Made by a program: the position numbers and the translations under genes | NCBI GenBank assembly: GCA_001817495.1 | Contig: MHIL01000028.1 | Span: 1,302-39,699 of the forward strand | Direction of reading: 5' to 3' | From: Candidatus Buchananbacteria bacterium RIFCSPHIGHO2_02_FULL_56_16 | GTDB lineage: Bacteria > Patescibacteriota > Patescibacteriia > Buchananbacterales > UBA6539 | Length of the DNA stretch: 38,398 nucleotides | Shown: one piece after another, positions 18,449 through 28,183 of the stretch | Position numbering within the stretch: position 1 is the first letter of the stretch | How the letters are laid out: every line of letters begins with the position of its first letter | The notes under the pieces: model-generated | The model's database searches: none | The model's input: only the letters and a program-made list of their open reading frames with translations | Told to the model about the DNA's origin: nothing

Positions 18449-18491
18449 ACCCCATAACTTTTAACTTTACACGTTAAATTTTAAACTTTCT

Positions 18492-18701
18492 ATGAAGCTC
18501 AAAACCCACAAAGCCACGGCGAAAAAGATTAAAATCACGAATACTAAGCGACGCAAAAACAAAAAGTTTCTGACGAAGCGGGCCGGCCAGGATCACTTCA
18601 ACGCTCGCGAGTCCGGTAACGTCACCCGCAGCAAGCGACGCCGGCAGACGCTCGACCCGACCAACGTCAAGACCGCCAAGCGGATGCTGCCTTATGCTTA
18701 A
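18492..18701 (+). CDS. rpmI: 50S ribosomal protein L35
   Basis: MKLKTHKATAKKIKITNTKRRKNKKFLTKRAGQDHFNARESG. Confidence 0.93.
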   Translation: MKLKTHKATAKKIKITNTKRRKNKKFLTKRAGQDHFNARESGNVTRSKRRRQTLDPTNVKTAKRMLPYA

Positions 18702-18712
18702 CATGAGCTTTG

Positions 18713-18785
18713 TAGGAATTAGGAATTAGCTTGTAGCTTCTTAGAAATGGCATCTAAGAGACTACAACCCAATTCCTAATTCCTA
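18713..18785. repeat. Intergenic imperfect palindrome between rpmI and rplT
   Basis: TAGGAATTAGGAATTAG...TTGTAG...CTACAA...AATTCCTAATTCCTA. Confidence 0.65.
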
Positions 18786-18800
18786 ACTCCTGAACTACCT

Positions 18801-19148
18801 ATGCCAAGAGTCAAACGAGGAAAAACCCACGTTGCCAAACGCAAGCGGCTGTTCAAGCAAGCCAAGGGCTTCCGCTGGGGCCGTAAGAACGTCATCCGTC
18901 TGGCCAAGACGGCCGTCATCAAAGCCGGCGTCCACGCCTATCGCGGCCGCAAGGGCAAGAAGCGAACCAACCGCGCCTTGTGGCAAATCCGCATCAACGC
19001 CGCAGTCCGGCCGCACGGCTTGAGCTATTCGAAGTTCATCAACCTGCTCAAGGTCAAAAAAATCGAGCTCGACCGCAAGGTCCTCTCCGAGTTAGCCGCC
19101 AAGCACCCGAAGGTGTTTGACGCGATTGTCAAAGAGGTCAAAAAATAA
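18801..19148 (+). CDS. rplT: 50S ribosomal protein L20
   Basis: MPRVKRGKTHVAKRKRLFKQAKGFRWGRKNVIRLAKTAVIKAGVHAYRGRKGKKR. Confidence 0.96.
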   Translation: MPRVKRGKTHVAKRKRLFKQAKGFRWGRKNVIRLAKTAVIKAGVHAYRGRKGKKRTNRALWQIRINAAVRPHGLSYSKFINLLKVKKIELDRKVLSELAAKHPKVFDAIVKEVKK

Positions 19149-19199
19149 TTTTTTTGGAATAGTAAAAAAATCAGAGCGGGGGCGTAGCTCAGCTGGTTA

Positions 19200-19309
19200 C
19201 CCCGCACCAAATCCGTAAAAAGCTTCAACAGGTTTTAATGGTTAACCGATACGGAGTCGATTTCGGCTTACTACTCTAAATCTAGGTTTTTTATTGATTT
19301 GGTGCGGGG
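19200..19309. mobile_element. Insertion 1 (D-loop): 110-bp element with 14-bp terminal inverted repeats
   Basis: CCCCGCACCAAATC (19200-19213) / GATTTGGTGCGGGG (19296-19309). Confidence 0.65.
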
Positions 19310-19356
19310 CAGGGAGCGTACATAACGCTTTGAAAATCTAGCAACAAAATCACAGC

Positions 19357-19430
19357 GGGGGCGTAGCTCAGTTGGTTAGAGCGTCTGCCTGTCACGCAGA
19401 AGGTCGTGGGTTCGAGCCCCATCGTCCCCG
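19357..19430 (+). tRNA. tRNA-Asp(GTC), uninterrupted nested copy without encoded CCA
   Basis: GGGGGCG-TAGCTCAGTTGGTTAGAGCGTCTGCCTGTCACGCAGAAGGTCGTGGGTTCGAGCCCCAT-CGTCCCC-G; loop CTGTCAC; G73 followed by CTG rather than CCA. Confidence 0.9.
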
Positions 19431-19635
19431 CTGTGATTTTGTCGTGAAGCCCTTGCAGAGGCTGCGGGTTACCGCCAGAGGCGGACCCCGTCGAATGACC
19501 GAGCAAGTCCCGTCGGCTCCGTTTAGCACCTAATCAATTCCCACATCACACAAAAGCCTGGGGTTCGTCCGGTCATCCGACCGGACGCCCCGTCGAATGA
19601 CGGGGCGAGCCCCATCGTCCCCGCTGTGATTTTGT
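19414..19635 (+). repeat. 29-bp direct repeat (tRNA 3' end plus flank)
   Basis: GAGCCCCATCGTCCCCGCTGTGATTTTGT at 19414-19442 and 19607-19635. Confidence 0.88.
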
Positions 19636-19652
19636 TGCTGAACGTCTGACTG

Positions 19653-19702
19653 CTTGCCCCGCACACCGACCCCGAGCCTGTCGAAAGGAAGGTGCTGCGG
19701 GG
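19653..19702. mobile_element. Insertion 3 (anticodon loop): palindromic/REP-like element
   Basis: CTTGCCCCGCACACCGACCCCGAGCCTGTCGAAAGGAAGGTGCTGCGGGG; termini resemble insertion 1; core resembles common GAGCCTGTCGAA REP-like palindromes. Confidence 0.55.
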
Positions 19703-19711
19703 TCACGCAGA

Positions 19712-19741
19712 TTTACCCTCCGAAACGTACGTGTAGGAGGG
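19712..19741. mobile_element. Insertion 4 (variable loop): hairpin
   Basis: TTTACCCTCCGAAACGTACGTGTAGGAGGG; CCCTCC/GGAGGG. Confidence 0.5.
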
Positions 19742-19754
19742 AGGTCGTGGGTTC

Positions 19755-19794
19755 TCCGCCACATTGTTTTAAGGGCGGACCCGCCTCTGGCGGG
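19755..19794. mobile_element. Insertion 5 (T-loop): double hairpin
   Basis: TCCGCC-acattgttttaag-GGCGGA followed by CCCGCC-tct-GGCGGG. Confidence 0.55.
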
Positions 19795-19832
19795 GAGCCC
19801 CATCGTCCCCGCCATTACAACAAAGCATCAAT

Positions 19833-19864
19833 AAAACCAGCCGCCTCAAAAGGGCGGTTTTGTG
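19833..19864 (+). terminator. Probable rho-independent terminator after the tRNA-Asp locus
   Basis: AAAACCAGCCGCCTCAAAAGGGCGGTTTTGT. Confidence 0.5.
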
Positions 19865-19903
19865 ATAGAATAAAAACAAGTGATATTATTGATATATTTA
19901 AAT

Positions 19904-21301
19904 ATGCCGGATACCACGTTACTAAAACCTTTCCCCGCGCCGATGCCGTTAAAAAAAATACTGGGCCCGAGCTTTATTATTCTGGCCCTTGGGCTTGGCT
20001 CTGGGGAAGTGATTCTCTGGCCGCTCTTAAGCGCCAACTACGGCCTGGGCATCGCCTGGGGCGCACTGCTGGGCATTACCTTTCAGTTCTTCATCAACAT
20101 GGAAATCGAACGCTATGCTCTGGTTAAGGGCGAGAGCGTGTTCGTCGGGGTTAACAAAATATTCCCCTGGGCGGCCTGGTGGTTTGTCGCCTCGACGTTT
20201 ATCGGTTTCGGCCTGCCGGGTATCGTGGCGGCCAGCGCCCATGTGTTCGCTTTCATACTGGGCATTGAAAATTTTAAATGGCTGGCCATACTGTTTTTGC
20301 TGATCATCGGCCTGATCTTGAGCGCCGGCAAAACCGTTTACGGCACGATGGAAAAAATTACCAAAACGATTATTGTTACCGGCATTCCTTTCATTATCGT
20401 ATTGGTGGCGCTGTTGAGCACCGGCGTTGACTGGGCGGCGCTGGGCTCGGGCTTGCTGGGTATCGGCGACGGCTACCATTTCTTGCCGGTCGGCATCTCA
20501 CTGGCAACTTTTCTGGCCGCTTTTGCCTACTCCGGCGCCGGCGGCAACCTGAACTTGACGCAATCTATTTACATTAAAGAAAAAGGCTACGGCATGGGGG
20601 CATATTCGCAAAAAATCGCCGGATTATTTAAGAACGTTTCCCAAAGACAAAAAGTAAAACTGGCCGGCGAGGACTTTGCATTGACGCCGGATAACATTAA
20701 AAATTTTAAAGCCTGGTGGAAGGTTGTCAACCTTGAACACCTGCTGGTATTTTGGCTTGTGGGGCTTGTTAGTATCGCCATGCTGATGGTACTCGCTCAC
20801 GCCACCACCTTTGGGCTGATTGGTAACGCCGAAGGGATTTCCTTCGTTATCAATGAGGGTGTTGCCATTGGTGAAAAGCTGTTTCCGGCGCTCGGCATGC
20901 TCTTCCTGCTGGTGGTCGCCGTCATGCTCTTTCAGACGCAGCTGGGCGTTTTGGATTCGACCTCGCGCATTATGGCGGAAAACGTCGCAATTAAAAAAAT
21001 CCACCAAAATAAAGAAATTAACCTGTCAAAAATTTATTTTTCTTTCGTCTGGGCGCAAATCGTTTTCGGCATCACTCTGTTTCTTTTTAACATTACCGAA
21101 CCAAAATTTTTAATCGTTCTGGGAGCGGTGATTAACGCCCTTACCATGTTTGTCCACATCGGCCTCGTCAACTGGACCAACTACAAGCTGCTGGCAAAAC
21201 CCTTTCAGCCACACCTGCTCCGACGATTGATACTGGCGGTGATCTTTGTATTCTTTGGCCTGTTTAGCACCATTACCGTCTGGGATTTGCTCTTTAAATA
21301 A
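19904..21301 (+). CDS. Nramp-family divalent metal transporter-like protein
   Basis: ORF from 19880; LGPSFIILALGLGSGEVILWPLLSANYGLGIAWGALLGITFQFFINMEIERYALVKGES; multi-TM. Confidence 0.78.
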   Translation: MPDTTLLKPFPAPMPLKKILGPSFIILALGLGSGEVILWPLLSANYGLGIAWGALLGITFQFFINMEIERYALVKGESVFVGVNKIFPWAAWWFVASTFIGFGLPGIVAASAHVFAFILGIENFKWLAILFLLIIGLILSAGKTVYGTMEKITKTIIVTGIPFIIVLVALLSTGVDWAALGSGLLGIGDGYHFLPVGISLATFLAAFAYSGAGGNLNLTQSIYIKEKGYGMGAYSQKIAGLFKNVSQRQKVKLAGEDFALTPDNIKNFKAWWKVVNLEHLLVFWLVGLVSIAMLMVLAHATTFGLIGNAEGISFVINEGVAIGEKLFPALGMLFLLVVAVMLFQTQLGVLDSTSRIMAENVAIKKIHQNKEINLSKIYFSFVWAQIVFGITLFLFNITEPKFLIVLGAVINALTMFVHIGLVNWTNYKLLAKPFQPHLLRRLILAVIFVFFGLFSTITVWDLLFK

Positions 21302-21331
21302 AAAAATACGGGCAATTTTTTTCGTCTTTCA

Positions 21332-21360
21332 TTGACACCAAGCCGGCAGTATGATAGTAT
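21332..21360 (+). promoter_or_regulatory. Sigma70-like promoter of the cold-shock gene
   Basis: TTGACA (21332-21337), 17 nt, TAGTAT (21355-21360). Confidence 0.72.
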
Positions 21361-21520
21361 TAAGCTGCTCCTTGAGAAAGCCGGGTAACCGGCTTTTCCC
21401 GAGGTTCTGGAGCTTGCGGCATACCGTTGCCGTAAACGCTACAGAGTATAGTTGCTTTGGAAAGGTAGTCGAATTTCTAACTGCTATTGCAAACTAATTC
21501 ACGGTATTTCTACATCAAGT

Positions 21521-21721
21521 ATGCAAGGAATCATCAAGAAAATCTTGGCCGATAAAAAATGCGGTTTCATCAGCCAAGAAGGCGTTGAAAAAGACGTATT
21601 TTTCAGCGGCGCGAAACTCGACGGAATCAGCTTTGAGGACCTCAAAGAAGGCGATGCCGTCACGTTCGAAGTCGAAGCAGGCGATAGAGGGCCAGCAGCC
21701 GTTGGCGTGAAAAAAGCCTAA
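21521..21721 (+). CDS. Cold-shock domain protein
   Basis: MQGIIKKILADKKCGFISQEGVEKDVFFSGAKLDG..LKEGDAVTFEVEAGDRGPAAVGVKKA (RNP1-like KCGFISQE, RNP2-like DVFFSGA). Confidence 0.92.
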   Translation: MQGIIKKILADKKCGFISQEGVEKDVFFSGAKLDGISFEDLKEGDAVTFEVEAGDRGPAAVGVKKA

Positions 21722-21735
21722 GCTATCCATGAAGC

Positions 21736-21776
21736 GCCGCTCATAAGATCGCCCGTTCGGCGATTTTTTGAGCGGC
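21736..21776 (+). terminator. Nested terminator after the cold-shock gene
   Basis: Inner ATCGCC-CGTTC-GGCGAT with T6, enclosed by outer GCCGCTCA/TGAGCGGC. Confidence 0.72.
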
Positions 21777-21795
21777 TGGTCAGACCGGAAACCTC

Positions 21796-21993
21796 ATTGT
21801 TAAAAAGAATCGTATCAGAAAAGACAAGACAAATAAATTTATAACCGGCGAACCAAGATACTGCCAGGGTTGCGGGAAAGAATCCCACGGGCTGGTTGAG
21901 GTTACTCAAAATGCCCAAAAAATCAACCAGCTGCACTACTGCGCGGACTGCGCAGAGCGTTACAAAATAAAGACCCGGGCATCAACGCTATAA
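21796..21993 (+). CDS. Possible small zinc-ribbon protein lacking a canonical start codon
   Basis: Open frame IVKKNRIRKDKTNKFITGEPRYCQGCGKESHGLVEVTQNAQKINQLHYCADCAERYKIKTRASTL*; CxxC...CxxC; no in-frame ATG/GTG/TTG seen. Confidence 0.4.
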   Translation: MVKKNRIRKDKTNKFITGEPRYCQGCGKESHGLVEVTQNAQKINQLHYCADCAERYKIKTRASTL

Positions 21994-22090
21994 CGTAATG
22001 CTGCTTACAAGGTCATCAAGAAGCAACCAGCTCAACGTTGCATACGCTATCTGATTTGTAGCCTCAACCATCAGTTCAAGCTAAACTAGA

Positions 22091-22117
22091 ACGTGCCCGC
22101 AGATCGCGGGCGTTTTT
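22091..22117 (+). terminator. Rho-independent terminator
   Basis: GTGCCCGCAGATCGCGGGCGTTTTTTT. Confidence 0.8.
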
Positions 22118-22119
22118 TT

Positions 22120-22160
22120 AAAAAAGAAGCCATCGGCAAAAAACCGTTGGCTTCACACTT
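22120..22160 (-). terminator. Terminator after the CDF transporter
   Basis: - strand GAAGCCAACGGTTTTTTGCCGATGGCTTCTTTTTT. Confidence 0.65.
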
Positions 22161-22198
22161 TTCTACAAAGAACTGATGGGCCGCGCTCGCTGATCGGT

Positions 22199-22813
22199 TT
22201 AACGACGGCCGAGAACGAGCCCCAGCGTTTGCCGCAGTATCCAGAGCGCGATCGCCATTGAGAGCAGCGAGTCAACGACCCACCACTTAGTCAAGGCAAT
22301 CACGATGCCGCCCGCGATCACCGCGACGCTCTGCATCAGGTCCGACAGCAGGTGGAGCGAGAGCGCCCGGTGAATGCCGTGCTCCGCCGTGCCCGGCAGC
22401 CGCTCCAGGATTCGCAGCTGGATCCAGTTACCGATGCCGCCGAGCACGGATGCAACAATCATCACCGGGCCGATAATCGGCTGGGGCGCGCCGAAACGCA
22501 GGCAGGCATGGATAAAAATCCAGACCGGCAGTACCACCAAAAGGGCTACGTTGAGGCAGAAGCCGACCTTCCGAGTCAAGTCCGCCGGGTAGCCCCGCCG
22601 AACGAGCACGGCCACTGCGAGCGTGATGACGATGGCCAAGTTGTCCAGAAAGACGTGGACGGTGTCAGCGTACAGGGCGAGGCTGTTCGACCAGTACGCC
22701 CCGGCCAGCTCGATAATGAAAATGGCGGCGGTGATGCCTAAAACGTGGATGAGCCGTCTGGTTTCGCACCAGCATTGGCCGGGGTCGGTACAACTCGGGA
22801 AGTGCCCGTTCAT
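22199..22813 (-). CDS. Cation diffusion facilitator family transporter
   Basis: Start at 22813 (MNGHFPSC..., RBS GGAGGG) rather than 22930; ELAGAYWSNSLALYADTVHVFLDN, LSLHLLSDLMQSVAVIAGG. Confidence 0.87.
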   Translation of the reverse strand: MNGHFPSCTDPGQCWCETRRLIHVLGITAAIFIIELAGAYWSNSLALYADTVHVFLDNLAIVITLAVAVLVRRGYPADLTRKVGFCLNVALLVVLPVWIFIHACLRFGAPQPIIGPVMIVASVLGGIGNWIQLRILERLPGTAEHGIHRALSLHLLSDLMQSVAVIAGGIVIALTKWWVVDSLLSMAIALWILRQTLGLVLGRR

Positions 22814-22937
22814 CGTTTCTACCCTCCGATATGCGTATGAGCAGTGGTTAAAGAACCAACGAACTAGTGCTATTATGTAACTCCCGACAGCGGAAAAAGT
22901 CAATCCCGCCTTCGGAAACCGGAAGCACATACTATAA

Positions 22938-22973
22938 AAAACTCGCCGCGGGCAGACTGCCGCGGCGAGGTAA
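22938..22973 (-). terminator. Terminator after the carbonic-anhydrase-like gene
   Basis: - strand CTCGCCGCGGCAGTCTGCCCGCGGCGAGTTTTTTAT. Confidence 0.75.
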
Positions 22974-23075
22974 AGTAACGTTATTCAATGAGAAGCGACC
23001 TGCTACCTAGCGGAAGGGTTCGGGTAAAGGTAAAAAAAGGGGCGCTCACCACTAGGGTAAGGCCCTCAACAAAGA

Positions 23076-23522
23076 TCAATCAATTCTCTCACAGGTGATT
23101 GCCGGCAGCGCGCCCGCTGGCTGGTACTCGTGAATCGTCGCGAAAATCAGAATGACTTTCAGGCCCGGCTTCTGCCGCTTGAGCTCCGCGGCGGCGGCTC
23201 GCAACGACGCGATAATCGTCGCCTTTTCTTGGGCTGGACCCATCAGCCCGTGTTTGAGCTTAAAGCCACCGCAGCCGCTGTGGCCGGCCAGCACCACCGT
23301 GTGAACCTGGTGGACTTTCTCGGAAACTTCATCCAGCAGCCACTGAAAGGTATCGGCGTGCGATGACTCGTGCGGGTCTTCCAGCCACAGCGACGGCCCA
23401 GCGTAACTCAACTGCTCCCAACTTCCCGGCTGGAAACCAGCAGCCCAGGCAATCGCCTCGGCGTTAGTGCCCTGCAGCCGGGGATCCATACAGTTCACCA
23501 ACAGTGCGGGATACGTTGACAT
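23076..23522 (-). CDS. Beta-carbonic anhydrase-like protein (small)
   Basis: 148 aa; NCMDPR (CxDxR) and GHSGCGGFK (HxxC). Confidence 0.72.
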   Translation of the reverse strand: MSTYPALLVNCMDPRLQGTNAEAIAWAAGFQPGSWEQLSYAGPSLWLEDPHESSHADTFQWLLDEVSEKVHQVHTVVLAGHSGCGGFKLKHGLMGPAQEKATIIASLRAAAAELKRQKPGLKVILIFATIHEYQPAGALPAITCERID

Positions 23523-23620
23523 AGGTTTGAATTACCTCCTTGGAAAAGTAATCGTAGCTAAAAGAACGATTAGGTCAGGCTAGCACAACAATGCATTACT
23601 GTCAATCCGGCGAACTTTTT

Positions 23621-23689
23621 AGCTTGTAGCTTCTTAGCTTTTTAGCCGCTACGTTCTGCCGACCTAAAAAGCTGAAAAGCTACAAGCTG
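23621..23689. repeat. AGCTTTTTAGC-type intergenic palindrome
   Basis: AGCTTGTAGCTTCTTAGCTTTTTAG...CTAAAAAGCTGAAAAGCTACAAGCT. Confidence 0.68.
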
Positions 23690-23695
23690 ACTTGC

Positions 23696-24142
23696 CTATG
23701 CTTCAGGCCGCGGCAGGTGACCAGCCTTGCGCTTCCGCGCCACCCGCAGCCGGGCAAGTTCTTTTTCCATCTTAGCGACCAGCGTGGCGTAGGCTACGTC
23801 GTCGCGGCTGCGCACCTCGGCCAGCAGCTGTTTGGCACGCTCACGGGCGCTTTCCGCCCGGGCTTCATCAATCTCTTCGACTCGTTCGGCGGTGTCGGCC
23901 AGTATGACCACAGTGTTGCCGCTCACCTCGATAAACCCGCCGGACACGGCCATGGCAGCCATCTCACTGCCCTTTTCGTCGCGCGCCGACAGCTCACCCG
24001 GCGTCAGGAGCGACACCAGCGGGATGTGGTGGGGCAGGACCGTAATCTGGCCCTGCCGGGTCGGCACCGTCACGCTCGAGACGGCCTGCTCAACGACCAC
24101 CCGCTCGGGCGTCACGATTTTTAAACGCAGCTGGCTCGACAT
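23696..24142 (-). CDS. atpC: ATP synthase epsilon subunit
   Basis: MSSQLRLKIVTPERVVVEQAVSSVTVPTRQGQITVLPHHIPLVSLLTPGEL. Confidence 0.95.
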   Translation of the reverse strand: MSSQLRLKIVTPERVVVEQAVSSVTVPTRQGQITVLPHHIPLVSLLTPGELSARDEKGSEMAAMAVSGGFIEVSGNTVVILADTAERVEEIDEARAESARERAKQLLAEVRSRDDVAYATLVAKMEKELARLRVARKRKAGHLPRPEA

Positions 24143-24241
24143 ACCCGGTAGTAGTCCCTCACCTTTTTAGTTTAAAACCGAAAGGTAAAGGGAGTTTATC
24201 ACGTCGTTCGCGTAACGACGTGATTTAGTAATTTATTATTG

Positions 24242-24308
24242 AAGAGTCTGCCAAGTAGTAATTCCTTCTAAACTGTTCCTACGGGGTGAGGGATCACTAC
24301 CGGGCATA
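24242..24308. repeat. Intergenic palindromic repeat, copy 2
   Basis: AAGAGTCTGCCAAGTAGTAATTCC...GGGTGAGGGATCACTACCGGGCATA; related to 2-65; between atpD and atpC. Confidence 0.7.
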
Positions 24309-24314
24309 CGTAGC

Positions 24315-26646
<2,332 letters not shown>

Positions 26647-26649
26647 AGG

Positions 26650-28179
26650 TTACGCCGCCAGCTGTTCGCTTTTTACCAGGTAATCCACCGTCTGCTTGTA
26701 GCTGGCAATCAGGGCAATGAGCTCGCGCTCGCCGTCGGCGTCGAGGTCTTTTCGGGCGGCGATGTTGCTCAGGGTCCGCTGACCCTGGGTCGCGGCGTAC
26801 TCGGCCAGGTCGGCCAAAAACGGCTGGACTTTTTCCGTCGGTACGTCGTCGAGGTGGCCGTTGACCGCCGCGTAGAGCATCAGGACCTGGATGGTAACCG
26901 GCACCGGCTCGTACTGGCCCTGCTTGAGGACTTCCGTCAGGCGGGCGCCGCGGTGGATCTGCTTGCGGGTTGCCTCGTCGAGGTCACTGCCAAACTGGGC
27001 GAACGCCGCCAGCTCGCGGTACTGAGCCATCTCGAGCTTGAGCCGGCCGGCGACTTTTTTCATCGCCTTAATCTGGGCACTGCTGCCGACGCGGGATACC
27101 GACAAGCCGGTATTAATCGCCGGCCGGATACCCTGGTAAAACAGGTCGCTCTCCAGAAAAATCTGGCCGTCGGTAATCGAGATGACGTTGGTGGGAATGT
27201 AGGCGGAGATGTCGCCGGCCTGGGTTTCGATGATCGGCAACGCCGTCAGGCTGCCGCCGCCGTAGTTTTTGTTCAGCCGGGCGGCCCGCTCCAGGAGCCG
27301 CGAGTGGAGGTAGAAGATGTCGCCCGGGTAGGCTTCGCGGCCCGGCGGCCGGCGCAGCAGCAGCGCCACCTCGCGGTACGCCACCGCGTGCTTGGACAGG
27401 TCGTCGTAAACCACGAGCACGTCTTTACCTTGGTCCATAAAGTACTCCCCCATCGCGCAGCCGGCAAACGGGGCCAGGTACAGCAACGAGGCCGGGGCGG
27501 ACGCGCCGGCGGCGACCACGGTGGTATACTCCATCGCCCCTCGCGCCGTCAACTCCGCCACGATCCGCACCGTCTTTGATTCCTTCTGGCCGATCGCCAC
27601 GTAGATGCAGATGACGTCAGCGCCTTTTTGGTTGATGATCGTGTCAATCACCAGCGCCGTCTTGCCCGTCTGCCGGTCGCCGATGATCAGCTCACGCTGG
27701 CCCCGGCCGATCGGGATCATCGCGTCAATCGCTTTCACGCCGGTTTGGAGCGGCGTGTTAACTCCCTGGCGGGTGATGACCCGCGGCGCGATTTTTTCAA
27801 TCGGGTAAAATTTTTCGGTGCTGATGGTGCCCTTGCCGTCAACCGGAATGCCGAGTGGGTTTAGCACCCGGCCAATGATCTGTTCGCCGACCGGTACCTC
27901 GAGAATCCGGCCGGTGCTCTTGACCGTCGAGCCCTCGGCCACCGCCTGGTAGTCGCCCAAAATAATGGCGCCGATAAAATCTTCTTCGAGGTTCAGCGCC
28001 ACGCCGAATACGTTGTTGCCGAAATCGAGCATCTCGCCGGCCATGGCGTCGGCCAGACCGGAAATTTTCGCGATGCCGTCGCCGACCTCAAACACCGTTC
28101 CGACTTTCTCGACGGTGACGCTGCTCTGGTACTGCTTGAGCTGCTGGGTTAGTGATTCGATGATCTGTTGTTTGTGCAT
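26650..28179 (-). CDS. atpA: ATP synthase alpha subunit
   Basis: [46 protein letters not shown]. Confidence 0.97.
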   Translation of the reverse strand: MHKQQIIESLTQQLKQYQSSVTVEKVGTVFEVGDGIAKISGLADAMAGEMLDFGNNVFGVALNLEEDFIGAIILGDYQAVAEGSTVKSTGRILEVPVGEQIIGRVLNPLGIPVDGKGTISTEKFYPIEKIAPRVITRQGVNTPLQTGVKAIDAMIPIGRGQRELIIGDRQTGKTALVIDTIINQKGADVICIYVAIGQKESKTVRIVAELTARGAMEYTTVVAAGASAPASLLYLAPFAGCAMGEYFMDQGKDVLVVYDDLSKHAVAYREVALLLRRPPGREAYPGDIFYLHSRLLERAARLNKNYGGGSLTALPIIETQAGDISAYIPTNVISITDGQIFLESDLFYQGIRPAINTGLSVSRVGSSAQIKAMKKVAGRLKLEMAQYRELAAFAQFGSDLDEATRKQIHRGARLTEVLKQGQYEPVPVTIQVLMLYAAVNGHLDDVPTEKVQPFLADLAEYAATQGQRTLSNIAARKDLDADGERELIALIASYKQTVDYLVKSEQLAA

Positions 28180-28183
28180 AGAC

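Larger units (their letters stand above)
19340..19639. repeat. 21-bp perfect inverted repeat bounding the core of insertion 2
   Basis: AGCAACAAAATCACAGCGGGG (19340-19360) / CCCCGCTGTGATTTTGTTGCT (19619-19639). Confidence 0.85.
19178..19814 (+). pseudogene. Outer tRNA-Asp interrupted by five insertions (tRNA in pieces; interruption or unusual processing unknown)
   Basis: Segments 19178-19199, 19314-19318, 19645-19652, 19703-19711, 19742-19754 and 19795-19814 concatenate to GGGGGCGTAGCTCAGCTGGTTA-GAGCG-TCTGACTG-TCACGCAGA-AGGTCGTGGGTTC-GAGCCCCATCGTCCCCGCCA (77 nt), two substitutions from the intact nested copy and with an encoded CCA. Confidence 0.8.

Noticed and set aside
19178-19814. Group I/II intron in tRNA-Asp as the explanation
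   Set aside because: Insertions are short (30-110 nt apart from the nested unit), several in number, and show no recognised ribozyme core or endonuclease/RT ORF.
19200-19814. CRISPR array from repeated hairpins
   Set aside because: No regular repeat-spacer spacing and no cas genes; repeats are tRNA segments and dissimilar palindromes.
19291-20127. ORFs 19291..19506 (-), 19573..19815 (-) and 19654..20127 (+) as proteins
   Set aside because: They translate through the tRNA-Asp fragments and palindromes (e.g. TMGLEPTTFCVTGRRSNQLSYAPA), a familiar artefact of translating tRNA antisense; the last also overlaps the Nramp-like gene.
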